64,000 nt of DNA from SZUA-430 sp964646885 (GCA_964646885.1 CAZYFM010000003.1:30014-94013), one strand, 5' to 3'. Positions 44,441-53,870 are shown, counted from the stretch's first letter. Translations and numbers: made by a program. The notes: generated by a model from the letters alone, not told the origin.

Positions 44441-44827
44441 GTGAACCGCCTGACGCTGACCATACTCGCGCTGTCTGTGTCTCTGACCGCTTGCGCCTAT
44501 CCGCAGTACGTCAACGACGACTACCGTTACGTGCCGCTGACAAGCTTTGCCTTCGAGAACAGGTCCTTCCGGATCTTCGACAAGCCGAGTGCCGGCAAGA
44601 TGATCATCACGCCGAGCCTGACCACGGCCATGAGTGATGTCGTGATCCGCAACGCGACGTTCGGAGAGTACAACAACGGAACCGAGAAGCAGACGCTCGA
44701 GCGTGCGGTTGAAGCCTATCTTGCATCCATGGGGCGCAAGTGCACCGTGACCGGTGCAAGCCTGATGTACGATCCCCAGTGGGAGTTCACCTACGATTGC
44801 GAAATCCGGTACACAGCCATCCCGTGA
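44441..44827 (+). CDS. small lipoprotein, hypothetical, 128 aa
   Basis: A GTG start at 44441 preceded by GAGGGG gives a clean lipoprotein signal (VNRLTLTILALSVSLTACAY, lipobox LTAC with Cys at about residue 18). The mature part is a mixed alpha/beta domain of about 110 residues with two later cysteines (RKCTVTG and TYDCEIRY), possibly a disulfide. The open frame extends upstream to 44228, but that sequence lacks a ribosome site and would hide the signal peptide. The family is not recognised. It is divergent from the membrane-protein gene at 43316-44218. Confidence 0.75.
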   Translation: MNRLTLTILALSVSLTACAYPQYVNDDYRYVPLTSFAFENRSFRIFDKPSAGKMIITPSLTTAMSDVVIRNATFGEYNNGTEKQTLERAVEAYLASMGRKCTVTGASLMYDPQWEFTYDCEIRYTAIP

Positions 44828-44857
44828 ACATGACTGCGCCCGTCGGGACCCGACGCC

Positions 44858-45295
44858 CTAGTTTGTCTCGCACTTGTTGAACCAGGCCGTGGGCTTCCCA
44901 TCCTGCCCTTTGCCCTTTTGAACGAAGTAAGTGCCGTCAGTCGTTGACACGGACCAGACGCGCATGCGGTTGCCTTCGAGCTTGCTCACGATGGTCAGCA
45001 TGACTTCGCCCTCGGCGATCACCCACACCAGCTCCTTGGTCTTGAGCCACTGCACCTCCAGGAGTTCCGTGACGCGGTCTTCGGCCGGAGGCTCCACGCG
45101 GCGCTCGGTCGGCTGGCCCGTGTCAGGCGCCGCATAAACCAGGTAGGGGTTCTTGTCGCTGGCAGGTCGGTGGCAGTCAGCAGACCACCTTCCGTCAAGC
45201 CCAAGACCTTCAATCAACGACGCATCCGTCGTCTTTGCCGCGAAGGCAGCAGTTGAAGACAGGAAAGAAGTCGCAAGCAGCAGCGCGAAACGCAT
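44858..45295 (-). CDS. secreted protein ending in WFNKC, paralogue B
   Basis: A 145-residue protein with a Sec signal peptide (about residues 1-20, ending AFAA). It carries the same blocks as the gene at 42852-43316: GLGLDGRWSADC, NPYLVYAAPDTGQPTE, DRVTELL, LVWVIAEG, TTDGTYFV and the ending TAWFNKCETN. Unlike paralogue A it has no lipobox, so it should be a soluble periplasmic form. ATG 45295 is used because it starts the signal peptide. The function is unknown. It is convergent with the small lipoprotein gene. Confidence 0.78.
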   Translation of the reverse strand: MRFALLLATSFLSSTAAFAAKTTDASLIEGLGLDGRWSADCHRPASDKNPYLVYAAPDTGQPTERRVEPPAEDRVTELLEVQWLKTKELVWVIAEGEVMLTIVSKLEGNRMRVWSVSTTDGTYFVQKGKGQDGKPTAWFNKCETN

Positions 45296-45356
45296 GCGGT
45301 GTCCCCGGCTGAAGAGAGGCGGGAATTTAATCACGACCGCCCGGCTCCGAAAAGCC

Positions 45357-45980
45357 CTACTTCATCCGCGCCAGGACCGGTCCTCTCCTGACCGGAGGTT
45401 CGAGCGTCCCCGCCATCAGGACGGGGAATGGATTGAAGGCCTCGCCGCGCCACCACTGCTTCAGCGAGTTGGGACGCTGGATTTCGAAATGCAAATGGGG
45501 AACCGGCGCGTTGCCGGTCTCTCCGACATAGGCAATGACCTGCCCCTGTCGGACCTTCATGCCCGGCCGCACGCCATCCGCGTACCTGTCCAGATGGGCA
45601 TAGTAGAAGATATGGCCCTCGTCTTCATCAACCTGGTAGAGCGTCGTGCCGCCCTTCTCGCTGTTGAAGAGGCGAAGGATTCGGCCCGAAGTCGCTGCGA
45701 CGACGGGTGTCCCCTTCGGAGCCATGATATCGATGCCCTTGTGGGATCGGCCCCCATCTCGCGGCGCACCCCAGGTGTCCCTCAGCCCGGAGCGGGCAAC
45801 ACCCTTCACGGGGATAATGATCTTTGGCCCATGCAGCTTGTTCACCTCGGGCCATTTGGCAAGCGCAATGACCTGCACCGGTTCCTGCGCGGGCGCGCGC
45901 CCTTGAACGAGGAACCCGCACGCCAACAGCGCCAGCAGGAATAGGGCGGTGCCTGCGGCCACTTTCGTTTCGAACTTCAT
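45357..45980 (-). CDS. M23 family metallopeptidase (LytM domain)
   Basis: A 207-residue envelope zinc peptidase or activator. An N-terminal membrane anchor or signal (about residues 8-27) is followed by a short linker and the M23 domain. The zinc ligands and catalytic histidines are in SHKGIDIMAPKGTPV (H and D) and PVPHLHFEIQRP (HxH). All core residues are present, so it is probably an active endopeptidase cutting peptidoglycan cross-links, unlike degenerate EnvC/NlpD types. It is 61 bases upstream of paralogue B in the same direction and might be co-transcribed with it. Confidence 0.9.
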   Translation of the reverse strand: MKFETKVAAGTALFLLALLACGFLVQGRAPAQEPVQVIALAKWPEVNKLHGPKIIIPVKGVARSGLRDTWGAPRDGGRSHKGIDIMAPKGTPVVAATSGRILRLFNSEKGGTTLYQVDEDEGHIFYYAHLDRYADGVRPGMKVRQGQVIAYVGETGNAPVPHLHFEIQRPNSLKQWWRGEAFNPFPVLMAGTLEPPVRRGPVLARMK

Positions 45981-46303
45981 GCCACCAAGTTACCATCCAG
46001 CCCTCGCAGGACAAGCAAGCAGGACGCGCAAGCGACAACTGGGCTTCCACCACCATCGCGTCAGCAGCAGGCGCGGTCGCAACCTGCGCAACCCATACGG
46101 CGCAGTCCGTATGAATTCTGAGACACTCTACCTGCGCGCGGTTGCCACAGAGACTGTGGAAAGCGAGCCTTCCGAATGCCTGGAAGGGTCCGTTAAGGCA
46201 TCATCCTGAAAGGCGATTCGCAGTTGGGGAGTTCGGGGGAAACAGGACCTGGGGACTCGCGCAAGCGTTGCTGTCGCCAGAGTTGTGAGTGGAGAGTGCT
46301 GCA
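45981..46303. promoter_or_regulatory. divergent intergenic region with palindrome CATACGG-N6-CCGTATG
   Basis: 323 bases between the leftward peptidase gene and the rightward sulfotransferase gene, with no supported gene. A perfect inverted repeat, seven-base arms CATACGG/CCGTATG with spacer CGCAGT, is at 46094-46113, about 115 bases before the peptidase ATG and 190 before the sulfotransferase ATG. No T-run follows, so an operator is more likely than a terminator. Confidence 0.5.
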
Positions 46304-48244
46304 ATGGCAAAAAGGCCCGACCGATTGTCTGTTCCCTACAGGACAGCCATTCTCGTGCTCGGCATGCACCGCAGCGGCACGTCAGCGCTTGCCCGGATCG
46401 TGAGCTTCCTCGGCGCAGCCCTGCCCCGCCATCTCGTGCCGGCGAATGAATCCAACCCGCGCGGTCACTGGGAATCGGCCCGCCTTGTCGCCCTCCATGA
46501 CCAGATCCTCGCATCCATCGACTCCTCCTGGGATGATTGGCGGGCGCCGCCGCTCCGGTGGCGCGACAACGACACGGCCTCGAAGTTTGGCGGCAAGATC
46601 CAGCAGGCGATAGACGAAGAGTACGGCAACGCCCCCCTGATCGTGCTCAAGGATCCGCGCATGTGCCGGACCCTTCCCTACTGGATGTCCGTGCTCGAAA
46701 AGACGGGCATCCGTTCTGCCCCCATCATCATCGTGCGCAACCCGCTCGAGGTTGCCGAGTCCCTTCGGGAACGGGACGGCATTTCCTTCGAAAAGGCGAT
46801 GCTGCTGTGGCTGCGCCACTATCTGGACGCCGAATACGAAACGAGGCACCTGGCACGCAACATTGTGTCCCTCGATGTCCTGCTTGAGGACTGGCGCAAC
46901 CTCTTTGCGCAGACATCCGGCCGCCTGGGCCTGCAGTGGCCGCGCTCCATTTCGGATGCCAGCCAGGACGTGCGGGAGTTCCTGGACCTGGAATTGCACA
47001 ACCATCGCGCCACGATGGCCGAACTCGAGGCGCACACCGAAGTGCCAACCTGGGTGAAAACGGCCTACCGCGCGCTGACAACCCTGTGCGACGAACCGCG
47101 TGCAGCGGACCCGAAAAGGGAGCTCGACCGCGTACGCCAGAACTTCTCCGAAAGCACCAAGCTGTTCGGGGTCGTCGCCTACGCCCAGACCGAGGCCCTC
47201 AAGCAGGCGGAACTCGATGTCGCCGAAGCAAGGCTTCGCGCCGACGGCGCCGACGAGCTCCGCAGCGAACTTGCACAGGAGCGCGCCGCGCACTCTGATC
47301 TCGCTGGCCGTCACCAGAAACTCACCCGTCACGCCCAGAAAATTGAAGCTGAACTTGCAGTGACGACAGAGCGCGCGACGAAGGCAGAAAGCGCAGCAAC
47401 AGGTTTCGAGAGCGCCCTCAGGCAGCTTCAGGCGGAAACGGCAGAGCTCTCCGCGACATCTGCGCAGAACCTGCGACGTGCAGAAGCCGCCGAAAAGCAT
47501 GCCTCGAACCTGATCCGTGACATTGCCGAGCTTGAACGCAACCGCAATGAAATGGCGCAGACGCTGAAGCGCATGACATCCGATGCAACTGACCTGCGCA
47601 CCATGGCCGAAAGCGTCTCCAAGCGTACCGAATGGATCGAAGCTGAACTCCGCAAGCAGGGCACGCAGGGCGGCAAAACCAAAGCGGATGTCGAGGAAGC
47701 CCGCACCAGGATCATGAGCCTCTCGGGCGAGCTCCAGGCCGCTCTTTCGAATGCGATGAACCTGTCGCGCGAACTCGCCACCGCAAAGGAACACATCCAC
47801 AAGCACGAGAAGCAGGCGATCCAGCTCGCAGCCGATGCAAAGCGGTACCAGGACGCCCTCAAGGTTGCCCAGGACAAGATCAAGGAACTCGAGGCCGACG
47901 AGCGCGCGGCTCAATCCGAAATCGCGGAACTGCGCGCGGAGCTGGCAGAGTCCTGGGCGCTGAGCGGCGGACGCGCCGGCGAGGCGCAGCCGGCCCCCTC
48001 CGAACCCGTGGTGCTGATCGAACATGCCGAACTCAACGACGTGCAGGCGCGCGCACAGCGCATCGAGGAAGACCTGAGGTTCGAGAGGATGCACGTCCAG
48101 CAGCTTGAGCGCCGCCTGAACAGCTGGACCGGACTGGCGAGCGCCGCCCTACGGAAGATCACGCGCCTGGGCGGAAAGTCACAGCCGCGGCGTCCGGCGG
48201 CACCCCGCCGCCTGAATTCGGGGACAGCCACGTCCCGAACGTGA
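46304..48244 (+). CDS. sulfotransferase-like domain fused to long coiled coil
   Basis: A 646-residue protein. Residues 15-260 form a P-loop sulfotransferase fold: LVLGMHRSGTSALARIVSFL binds the 5'-phosphosulfate side of PAPS, and PIIIVRNPLEVAESLRERDG resembles the 3'-phosphate site (Arg...Ser). From about residue 280 to 620 the sequence is a nearly unbroken heptad-rich coiled coil of Ala, Glu, Leu and Arg. The tail is basic and Pro/Arg rich. Such proteins are found near surface-polysaccharide genes, where they may sulfate a polymer. No membrane segment is seen. ATG 46304 has GGAGAG upstream; a GTG five codons earlier is possible. Confidence 0.85.
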   Translation: MAKRPDRLSVPYRTAILVLGMHRSGTSALARIVSFLGAALPRHLVPANESNPRGHWESARLVALHDQILASIDSSWDDWRAPPLRWRDNDTASKFGGKIQQAIDEEYGNAPLIVLKDPRMCRTLPYWMSVLEKTGIRSAPIIIVRNPLEVAESLRERDGISFEKAMLLWLRHYLDAEYETRHLARNIVSLDVLLEDWRNLFAQTSGRLGLQWPRSISDASQDVREFLDLELHNHRATMAELEAHTEVPTWVKTAYRALTTLCDEPRAADPKRELDRVRQNFSESTKLFGVVAYAQTEALKQAELDVAEARLRADGADELRSELAQERAAHSDLAGRHQKLTRHAQKIEAELAVTTERATKAESAATGFESALRQLQAETAELSATSAQNLRRAEAAEKHASNLIRDIAELERNRNEMAQTLKRMTSDATDLRTMAESVSKRTEWIEAELRKQGTQGGKTKADVEEARTRIMSLSGELQAALSNAMNLSRELATAKEHIHKHEKQAIQLAADAKRYQDALKVAQDKIKELEADERAAQSEIAELRAELAESWALSGGRAGEAQPAPSEPVVLIEHAELNDVQARAQRIEEDLRFERMHVQQLERRLNSWTGLASAALRKITRLGGKSQPRRPAAPRRLNSGTATSRT

Positions 48245-48264
48245 TCGGGATGACGGATCGTCCG

Positions 48265-50666
48265 CTATCCGGCAGCCAGTGCGGGTAGCGCAGGATCTTC
48301 CCCCTCGACCAAGGCATCGGGAACGACAACGCGAACGCGCGTCCCCTCGCCGCGGGATGTCTGGAACGACAGGCGCCCATTGAGCTTCTCAAGACACCGC
48401 TTGACGAGATAGAGCCCGACACCCAACCCGTCATGCGGTCGGGTAAACGCGCTTTCGGCGTGTCCGAACAGCTCTGCAAGACGCGGCAGCGCCGTGGCAT
48501 CAATCCCGCAACCCTGGTCCTCGATCTCGATCACCAGGTTCTCGTTCTCGCGCCAGGCCATGCAGGAGACTGTCGATCCCTCACTGCTGAACTTCACGGC
48601 ATTGGACAGCAGGTTGTAGATGACCTGCTTCAGGAGACGCTGGTCACTGATTACGTGCGACACGTCCGGCGCGATGGACGCGCGGATCTGATGATCCTTG
48701 AACGTCGTCAGGACCTTCACGAGGTCCGACGCTGAATCCACGACATCGCCCAATGCGAAGACTTCATGGCTCACTTCCAGCATGTCGCTGTCGAGGCGCG
48801 CCACGTCGATGACGTTGTTGACGACCGCCAGCAGGTGGTGGCTGCTCCTGACGACAATTTCCGCATGCTCCACGTACGCGCGCTGCTCGACGGGACCGAG
48901 AATCTCGCTTGCGAGCATCTCGGAAAATCCGATGATTGCGTTGAGTGGCGTGCGCAGTTCGTGGCTCATGTTGGCGACGAAGTTGCTCTTGGCACGCTCT
49001 GCCAGAAGCTTCTCTTCCTGGGCGCGCTCTTCGGCGGCTCGCGCCTTTCTCACGGTCGTGACGTCGCGAAGCGTGTAGATGTCCAGATAGGTGGTACCAA
49101 GCGCCTCGTTCCGCTCGATGCCATCCACCCGCGTGCGTCGCACGGACAACTCAACGACGAAGCCGCCAGACGGACCCTCGAGCTTGAGGTCGCAGTTGCG
49201 CATCGGGTTGGCATCGACATCTTCGGGCACCGCCAGCGCGTCAAACGCAGGCAGGAACCCGGAAACGGTCCGGCCGGTCAGGGTCTTGCGCGTCACGCCC
49301 AGAAGGCGCGCGGCCTGGTCATTGCACAGCTCGATCTTTCCATTGTCCCGGACCACGACAATTCCGTCCGAACTGTCCTCGACGATCAGCGAAATCATCA
49401 TCTGCCGCAGCGTGCTGGTGGAACGCTCACGCATCACGGTCCGCGAACGCGACGCCAGTTCCCGCGCGCCTGCAAGGGCCACTGAACAGGCCATCGCCAC
49501 TCCAGCCGCGAGTGGATCAAGGTGCCAGCCTGCGACTGCGAAGGCACCTGCACTGGTCGCCGCAAGTCCACCCAGAACAAGGACACAGGGCAGCGCGACC
49601 GACTTGTGCTCCCACCGCATCTGCCAGGGGCGCAGCACCAGAAGCGTCGCCAGGGCAAGGAGAAGCTGCCCGGCAACTCCCGCATCCCTGAGCATGCGGT
49701 CCTGAAGGATGCTTTCGGCGATGAGCGCCTGCAATTCGACGCCGGCGATGACACCATGCACCGGCACGGACACGCGGTCGCCAAGCTCAACCGCCGTGGC
49801 GCCGATGATGATGCGTTTGCCGGCAATGACCGACGGGTCAAACCTTCCGCGAAGCACGTCGACATAGGACAGGTGTGGAATGCTTTCCAGGGCGACGGAA
49901 TGATCGATGGAGAACAGCCAGTTTTCGTCCTGTCTGACCTGCCCGACCAGCGCGGCCAGGGTAGGACGGGACTGGCCGTCGGGCGCCANNNNNNNNNNNN
50001 NNNNNNNNNNNNNNNNNNNNNNNNNNNNNNNNNNNNNNNNNNNNNNNNNNNNNNNNNNNNNNNNNNNNNNNNNNNNNNNNNNNNNNNNCTGACCTGCCCG
50101 ACCAGCGCGGCCAGGGTAGGACGGGACTGGCCGTCGGGCGCCATGACGGAAAGGCTCGCCTCGCGCGCGAGCCCTCGCTCGGCCAGGATGTTCGCATTGC
50201 CGATCAGCGCTTCCGGCCGCAGCGCGGCGATGGGTTGCGTTTCAACAAGTGTGGGGTTCGGTCCGCCGGTTGGCTGCACCAGCGAGGCCAAAACGACCTT
50301 TCCGGCCGCGCGCTGGATTGCACGCGCAAGGGCCTCGTCTTCCGCCTGCACGGACGAAGACGAAAAATCCACGTCGAATGCCACGATCTCCGCGCCCGCC
50401 TCGCGCAGCCGGTCGAGAAGATCGGCATGACGCCCGCGTGGCCAGGGCCACGTGTCGAGTTCCGCCAGGCTTCGGGTGTCGATCTGGACGACGACAACCT
50501 CACCCGTGGCAGGCCGGTCAAAGGTCTTGAACCACAAATCACGCAGGGACAGCGATAACGGGGACAGCACGCCCGAGACCGACAGCAGCATCGTGATGCA
50601 GAGAATGACGGCGGCGCTTGAACGCTCTCGCAGCCACCGGCCGGCTCGACCCTTTTCCAATACCAT
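48265..50666 (-). CDS. CHASE2-domain sensor histidine kinase, interrupted by assembly gap
   Basis: After removing the N-run and one of its two flanking 55-base copies (155 bases), one frame of 748 codons runs from ATG 50666 to the stop at 48265. The order is an N-terminal helix, an extracytoplasmic CHASE2 domain (VVVVQIDTRSLAELDTWPWP and later DPSVIAGKRIIIGATAVELG), a group of three helices (QLLLALATLLVLRPW, VALPCVLVLGGLAATSAGAF), PAS, HisKA with H517 in FVANMSHELRTPLN, and HATPase (NLLSNAVKFSSEG, DQGCGID, GLGVGLYLVK). It senses an unknown external signal. No response regulator is adjacent. GGGGTG precedes the start. Confidence 0.88.
49934..50143. other. assembly gap: 100 N flanked by identical 55-base copies
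   Basis: The 55 bases before the gap (49934-49988) are identical to the 55 after it (50089-50143). This is what results when two overlapping contig ends are scaffolded with a fixed 100-N spacer. Collapsing the copies restores the kinase reading frame (loss of 155 bases makes the total divisible by three and joins ALVGQV to RQDENW). No sequence is likely to be missing. Confidence 0.9.
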
Positions 50667-50987
50667 GTCACCCCAATGCGGATGAGCCACCGGTGCGGCG
50701 TGAACGCCGACCATTCGCGGCCGTTGAACTGCGCAGTAAGGATCGGCGATCCGCGCTAAGATCGAGAGAAAGGACATGGTAAGCAAAGTGTTGCTTCAGG
50801 CACCCAGCAGCTGCTTTTCCGCCGTTTCCGGAAGCCTGCCCCATGCCCGCAAGCTGCGAAGGCTGGGGCTTGCCGGAATTCGGAGCGCATCGGACAGTTG
50901 CTGTTCCGCGCCCGGTCTCCCATTCTCGGAGCGATGATTCCCGGCGCGTTGGTCAGTGACGCTGACGCGTGACGTCTGGAGCCTCCC
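50667..50987. promoter_or_regulatory. 321-base divergent intergenic region
   Basis: Lies between the leftward kinase gene and the rightward secreted-protein gene. No supported gene. A small inverted repeat GGATC-GGC-GATCC is at 50740-50752. Otherwise I see nothing clear. Confidence 0.4.
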
Positions 50988-51893
50988 ATGCACAAGCCCC
51001 GATCGACGTTCAACATACCGAGAGCTGCGATCCTCGTCTGTCTTGCTTTCGCGACTTGGCCCGCATCGGCGCAGATGATCTCGCCGACGACGCCCCCGGG
51101 GACCAACTCGACGGCGCCGTCCATGTCGAGCCCGTCGCTGCCGTCGAGCTGCGTCTCAGGTACCACCGGCCAGCCTGTGCCATGCCCTCCCGCGCCGGAG
51201 ACATCCCCGGTGCCGGCGCCACCGTCGGCGGACTACGTGTCTGGAGGATCTGGCCCGCCCGGATCGGCCTCCGACATGAAGGTGCTGAGCTACTTCCAGC
51301 GTGGCACGATGCAGCTCGACACAAGCAAGGCCTTCGGTTTCGTTCTGCTGCCAAAGTCTGCGCTCACGGATCGTGAGAAACTGGTCCAGAAGCAGTTTTG
51401 TGACATCCTGCTGGCATCGCTCGATTTCATGTCCCCGGATGTGGCATCAAGCCGCCAGGTCCTTGCCACATATTGGCCGCTTGTCGGCGAAGTGACCGAG
51501 CAGGACATCGAAGACGCCTTCCGTCAGCGCAACTGCACCGCGCTCATTGCCTGGTATGATTACAGCCTCGCGCGAGCCATTGCTTCCAAGGCAGGGGTCA
51601 GCGGCATGTCCGGACCGCTGCTGATTACCTGGCCGAGCCAGAACGTGCTCGTCCGCAATCCGCGGGACCCGCTTGTCGTCGATTTCGCGAACGCAGACTA
51701 CGATAATGCCTCGCGTGCCCTCGCCCACTGGTTCAAGCAGGTCAGCCGGAAACCGGAGCTCTGGACGAGCTATATTCGCGAAGGCACCATCCGCGCAGAA
51801 CTCGCGGATGCCATCAATGAGACGGCTGGCGTGATGATGGCGGTACTCGCGGGCAAGTGGGAGAGCGTCTCGGCGGTCAGCGACACACCGTAG
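50988..51893 (+). CDS. secreted protein with Pro/Ser-rich linker, hypothetical
   Basis: A 301-residue protein with a Sec signal peptide (about residues 1-28, ending WPASA). A Pro/Ser/Thr-rich low-complexity linker follows (about 30-95) and then a folded alpha/beta domain of about 200 residues (DMKVLSYFQRGTMQLDTSKA, FGFVLLPKSAL, LIAWYDYSLARAIA, PLLITWPSQNVL). Two Cys occur in the linker (SSCVSG, VPCPP) and two in the domain (KQFCD, QRNCT). The family is not recognised. The ATG is preceded by CTGGAG at about eight bases. It could be a surface-exposed or periplasmic protein. The neighbouring kinase faces away. Confidence 0.75.
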   Translation: MHKPRSTFNIPRAAILVCLAFATWPASAQMISPTTPPGTNSTAPSMSSPSLPSSCVSGTTGQPVPCPPAPETSPVPAPPSADYVSGGSGPPGSASDMKVLSYFQRGTMQLDTSKAFGFVLLPKSALTDREKLVQKQFCDILLASLDFMSPDVASSRQVLATYWPLVGEVTEQDIEDAFRQRNCTALIAWYDYSLARAIASKAGVSGMSGPLLITWPSQNVLVRNPRDPLVVDFANADYDNASRALAHWFKQVSRKPELWTSYIREGTIRAELADAINETAGVMMAVLAGKWESVSAVSDTP

Positions 51894-51901
51894 CGTTGTC
51901 C

Positions 51902-51931
51902 GGAGACGGCCCCGAAGAGCCGCCCCTCTCC
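51902..51931. terminator. hairpin between convergent genes, possible terminator
   Basis: Stem GGAGA-CGGC / GCCG-(CCCC bulge)-TCTCC with an eight-base loop lies in the 46-base gap between the convergent secreted-protein and aspS stops. It is followed by only CTTTG, so it is a weak candidate. Confidence 0.45.
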
Positions 51932-51939
51932 CTTTGACC

Positions 51940-53766
51940 TCAGTTCGCCTTCTCTGGCGCGACGACCCTGATGTTGAGTTCCCTCAACTGCTTCGGCGTG
52001 ACGTCCGACGGCGCGCCCATCATCAGGTCTTCCGCACGCTGGTTCATGGGGAACATCGTCACCTCACGCAGGTTCTCTTCACCCGCAATGAGCATCACGA
52101 TGCGGTCCACGCCCGGCGCCGTTCCGCCGTGCGGCGGCGCGCCATACCGGAAGGCGTTCAGCATGCCGCCGAATTTCTGCTCGACGACTTCCTTCGGATA
52201 GCCGGCGATGTCGAACGCCTTGATCATGATGTCCGGACGATGGTTGCGGATGGCTCCGGACGAAAGTTCGATGCCATTGCAGACGATGTCGTACTGGAAT
52301 GCCGTGATCCCGAGGATCGTCTTGTCGTCCTTCGGGTCGAGCTTCAGGAACGCGTCCTGGTCGAAGTTCGGCATTGAGAACGGGTTGTGGCTGAAGTCGA
52401 TCTTCTTGTCTTCCTCGTTGTACTCGTACATCGGGAAGTCGACGATCCAGCAGAAGTGGAAGTCATAGTAAGGAGACGCCTTGAGGCCAAGTTCGTTGCC
52501 GATGCGCGTACGGGCGGCACCGGCAAGCTTTGCCGCAGCATCGGCCTTGCCCGCCGAGAAGAACAGGGCATCGCCGGCCTTCACCGCCGCCTTGCTGGCC
52601 AGGCGGTTCAGGATTGGCTCAGGAATGAACTTCGCAATCGGTCCCTTGCCAACGAGCTTTCCGCCTTCCTCTTCGAAGGTGATGTAGCCGAGGCCCGGCG
52701 CCTTCATCTCGCTGCGCGCCCAGTCATTGAGCTTGTCAAAGAACGAGCGCGGCTGCGCGGCAGCACCGGGGGCCGGAATGGCCCGCACGACGCCGCCCTG
52801 CGCGACGACAGTCTTGAATGCCTTGAACTCGACGCTCGCGTCAGCAAACTCGGCGCTGACATCGGCGATGATGATCGGGTTGCGAAGGTCCGGCTTGTCC
52901 GAACCGTACTTCAGCATCGACTCCGCATACGGGATGCGCGGGAACGGGCCCGGGTTGATCGAGCGGCCATTCGCAAATTCCTGGAACACGCCGGCAAGCA
53001 CGGGCTCGACCGCCGCGAACACGTCCTCCTGCGTGACGAAGCTCATCTCGAGGTCGAGCTGGTAGAACTCGCCGGGCGAGCGGTCCGCGCGCGCGTCTTC
53101 ATCGCGAAAGCACGGCGCGATCTGGAAGTAGCGGTCGAAGCCCGCCACCATGATGAGCTGCTTGAACTGCTGCGGTGCCTGAGGCAGCGCGTAGAACTTG
53201 CCCGGATGGAGACGCGACGGCACGAGGAAGTCACGCGCGCCTTCCGGCGACGAGGCCGTGAGGATCGGCGTCTGGAACTCGGTGAAGCCCTGCTCGATCA
53301 TGCGGCGGCGCAGGCTCGAGATCACGTTAGAGCGCAGCAGGATGTTGCGATGGATGCGGTCGCGACGCAGGTCGAGGAAGCGGTACTTGAGGCGGATGTC
53401 CTCCGGATAATCCTGCTCGCCGAACACCGGCAGCGGGAGCTCGCCGGCCTCCGACTGCACGGCCACTTCGTCGATGCGGATCTCGATTTCGCCCGTGGGC
53501 AGTTCCTTGTTTACCGTGTCTCCGGGCCTTGCCACCACGCGCCCGGTGAAGGTCGCGACGAACTCGGAGCGTAAACCATCCACCGCCTTGAACGCCGGGC
53601 TGTCCGGCTCGACCACGCACTGCGTCAGGCCGTAATTGTCCCTCAGGTCAATGAAGATGAGCCCGCCATGATCGCGGCGGCGATGAACCCAGCCGGAGAT
53701 CCGGACGCGGCTGCCGACATGGCTTGCGCGCAATTCGCCGCAGGTATGGGTGCGGTAGCGATGCAT
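51940..53766 (-). CDS. aspS: aspartyl-tRNA synthetase
   Basis: Class II tRNA synthetase (608 residues, bacterial type). The N-terminal OB-fold anticodon-binding domain (VRISGWVHRRRDHGGLIFIDLRD), motif 2 (YFQIAPCFRDEDARADRSP), the bacterial GAD insertion domain in the middle, and motif 3 near the C-terminus (GGTAPGVDRIVMLIAGEE) are all present. It charges tRNA-Asp. In organisms lacking AsnRS it may also mischarge tRNA-Asn, which cannot be judged here. It is divergent from rnd with about 100 bases between, an arrangement common in alphaproteobacteria. Confidence 0.97.
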   Translation of the reverse strand: MHRYRTHTCGELRASHVGSRVRISGWVHRRRDHGGLIFIDLRDNYGLTQCVVEPDSPAFKAVDGLRSEFVATFTGRVVARPGDTVNKELPTGEIEIRIDEVAVQSEAGELPLPVFGEQDYPEDIRLKYRFLDLRRDRIHRNILLRSNVISSLRRRMIEQGFTEFQTPILTASSPEGARDFLVPSRLHPGKFYALPQAPQQFKQLIMVAGFDRYFQIAPCFRDEDARADRSPGEFYQLDLEMSFVTQEDVFAAVEPVLAGVFQEFANGRSINPGPFPRIPYAESMLKYGSDKPDLRNPIIIADVSAEFADASVEFKAFKTVVAQGGVVRAIPAPGAAAQPRSFFDKLNDWARSEMKAPGLGYITFEEEGGKLVGKGPIAKFIPEPILNRLASKAAVKAGDALFFSAGKADAAAKLAGAARTRIGNELGLKASPYYDFHFCWIVDFPMYEYNEEDKKIDFSHNPFSMPNFDQDAFLKLDPKDDKTILGITAFQYDIVCNGIELSSGAIRNHRPDIMIKAFDIAGYPKEVVEQKFGGMLNAFRYGAPPHGGTAPGVDRIVMLIAGEENLREVTMFPMNQRAEDLMMGAPSDVTPKQLRELNIRVVAPEKAN

Positions 53767-53870
53767 GGAAGTTCCTTGAGTTTCTCAGAATTTGCCTGTT
53801 TAAGGGCGCCCCTTGTGGCTGTGTGGTCACAACCTGTCAAGACCGCGCAACATGGGCTATAGCACCGCAA

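Noticed and set aside
46382..48094. 570-codon minus-strand frame under the sulfotransferase/coiled-coil gene
   Set aside because: Antisense to a gene with a PAPS-binding motif. It has no family resemblance, and the Leu/Phe/Gly-rich pattern mirrors the coiled coil on the other strand.
49934..50143. The 55-base direct repeat as a biological repeat or mobile-element target duplication
   Set aside because: The copies touch the N-run on both sides, and collapsing them restores the frame, which points to contig overlap.
52387..53574. 395-codon plus-strand frame under aspS
   Set aside because: A shadow of a complete aspartyl-tRNA synthetase. No motif and no ribosome site.
53724..53870. 49-codon N-terminal extension of RNase D
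   Set aside because: It overlaps aspS on the other strand and is Cys/Arg-rich, unlike RNase D. The domain starts naturally at ATG 53871.
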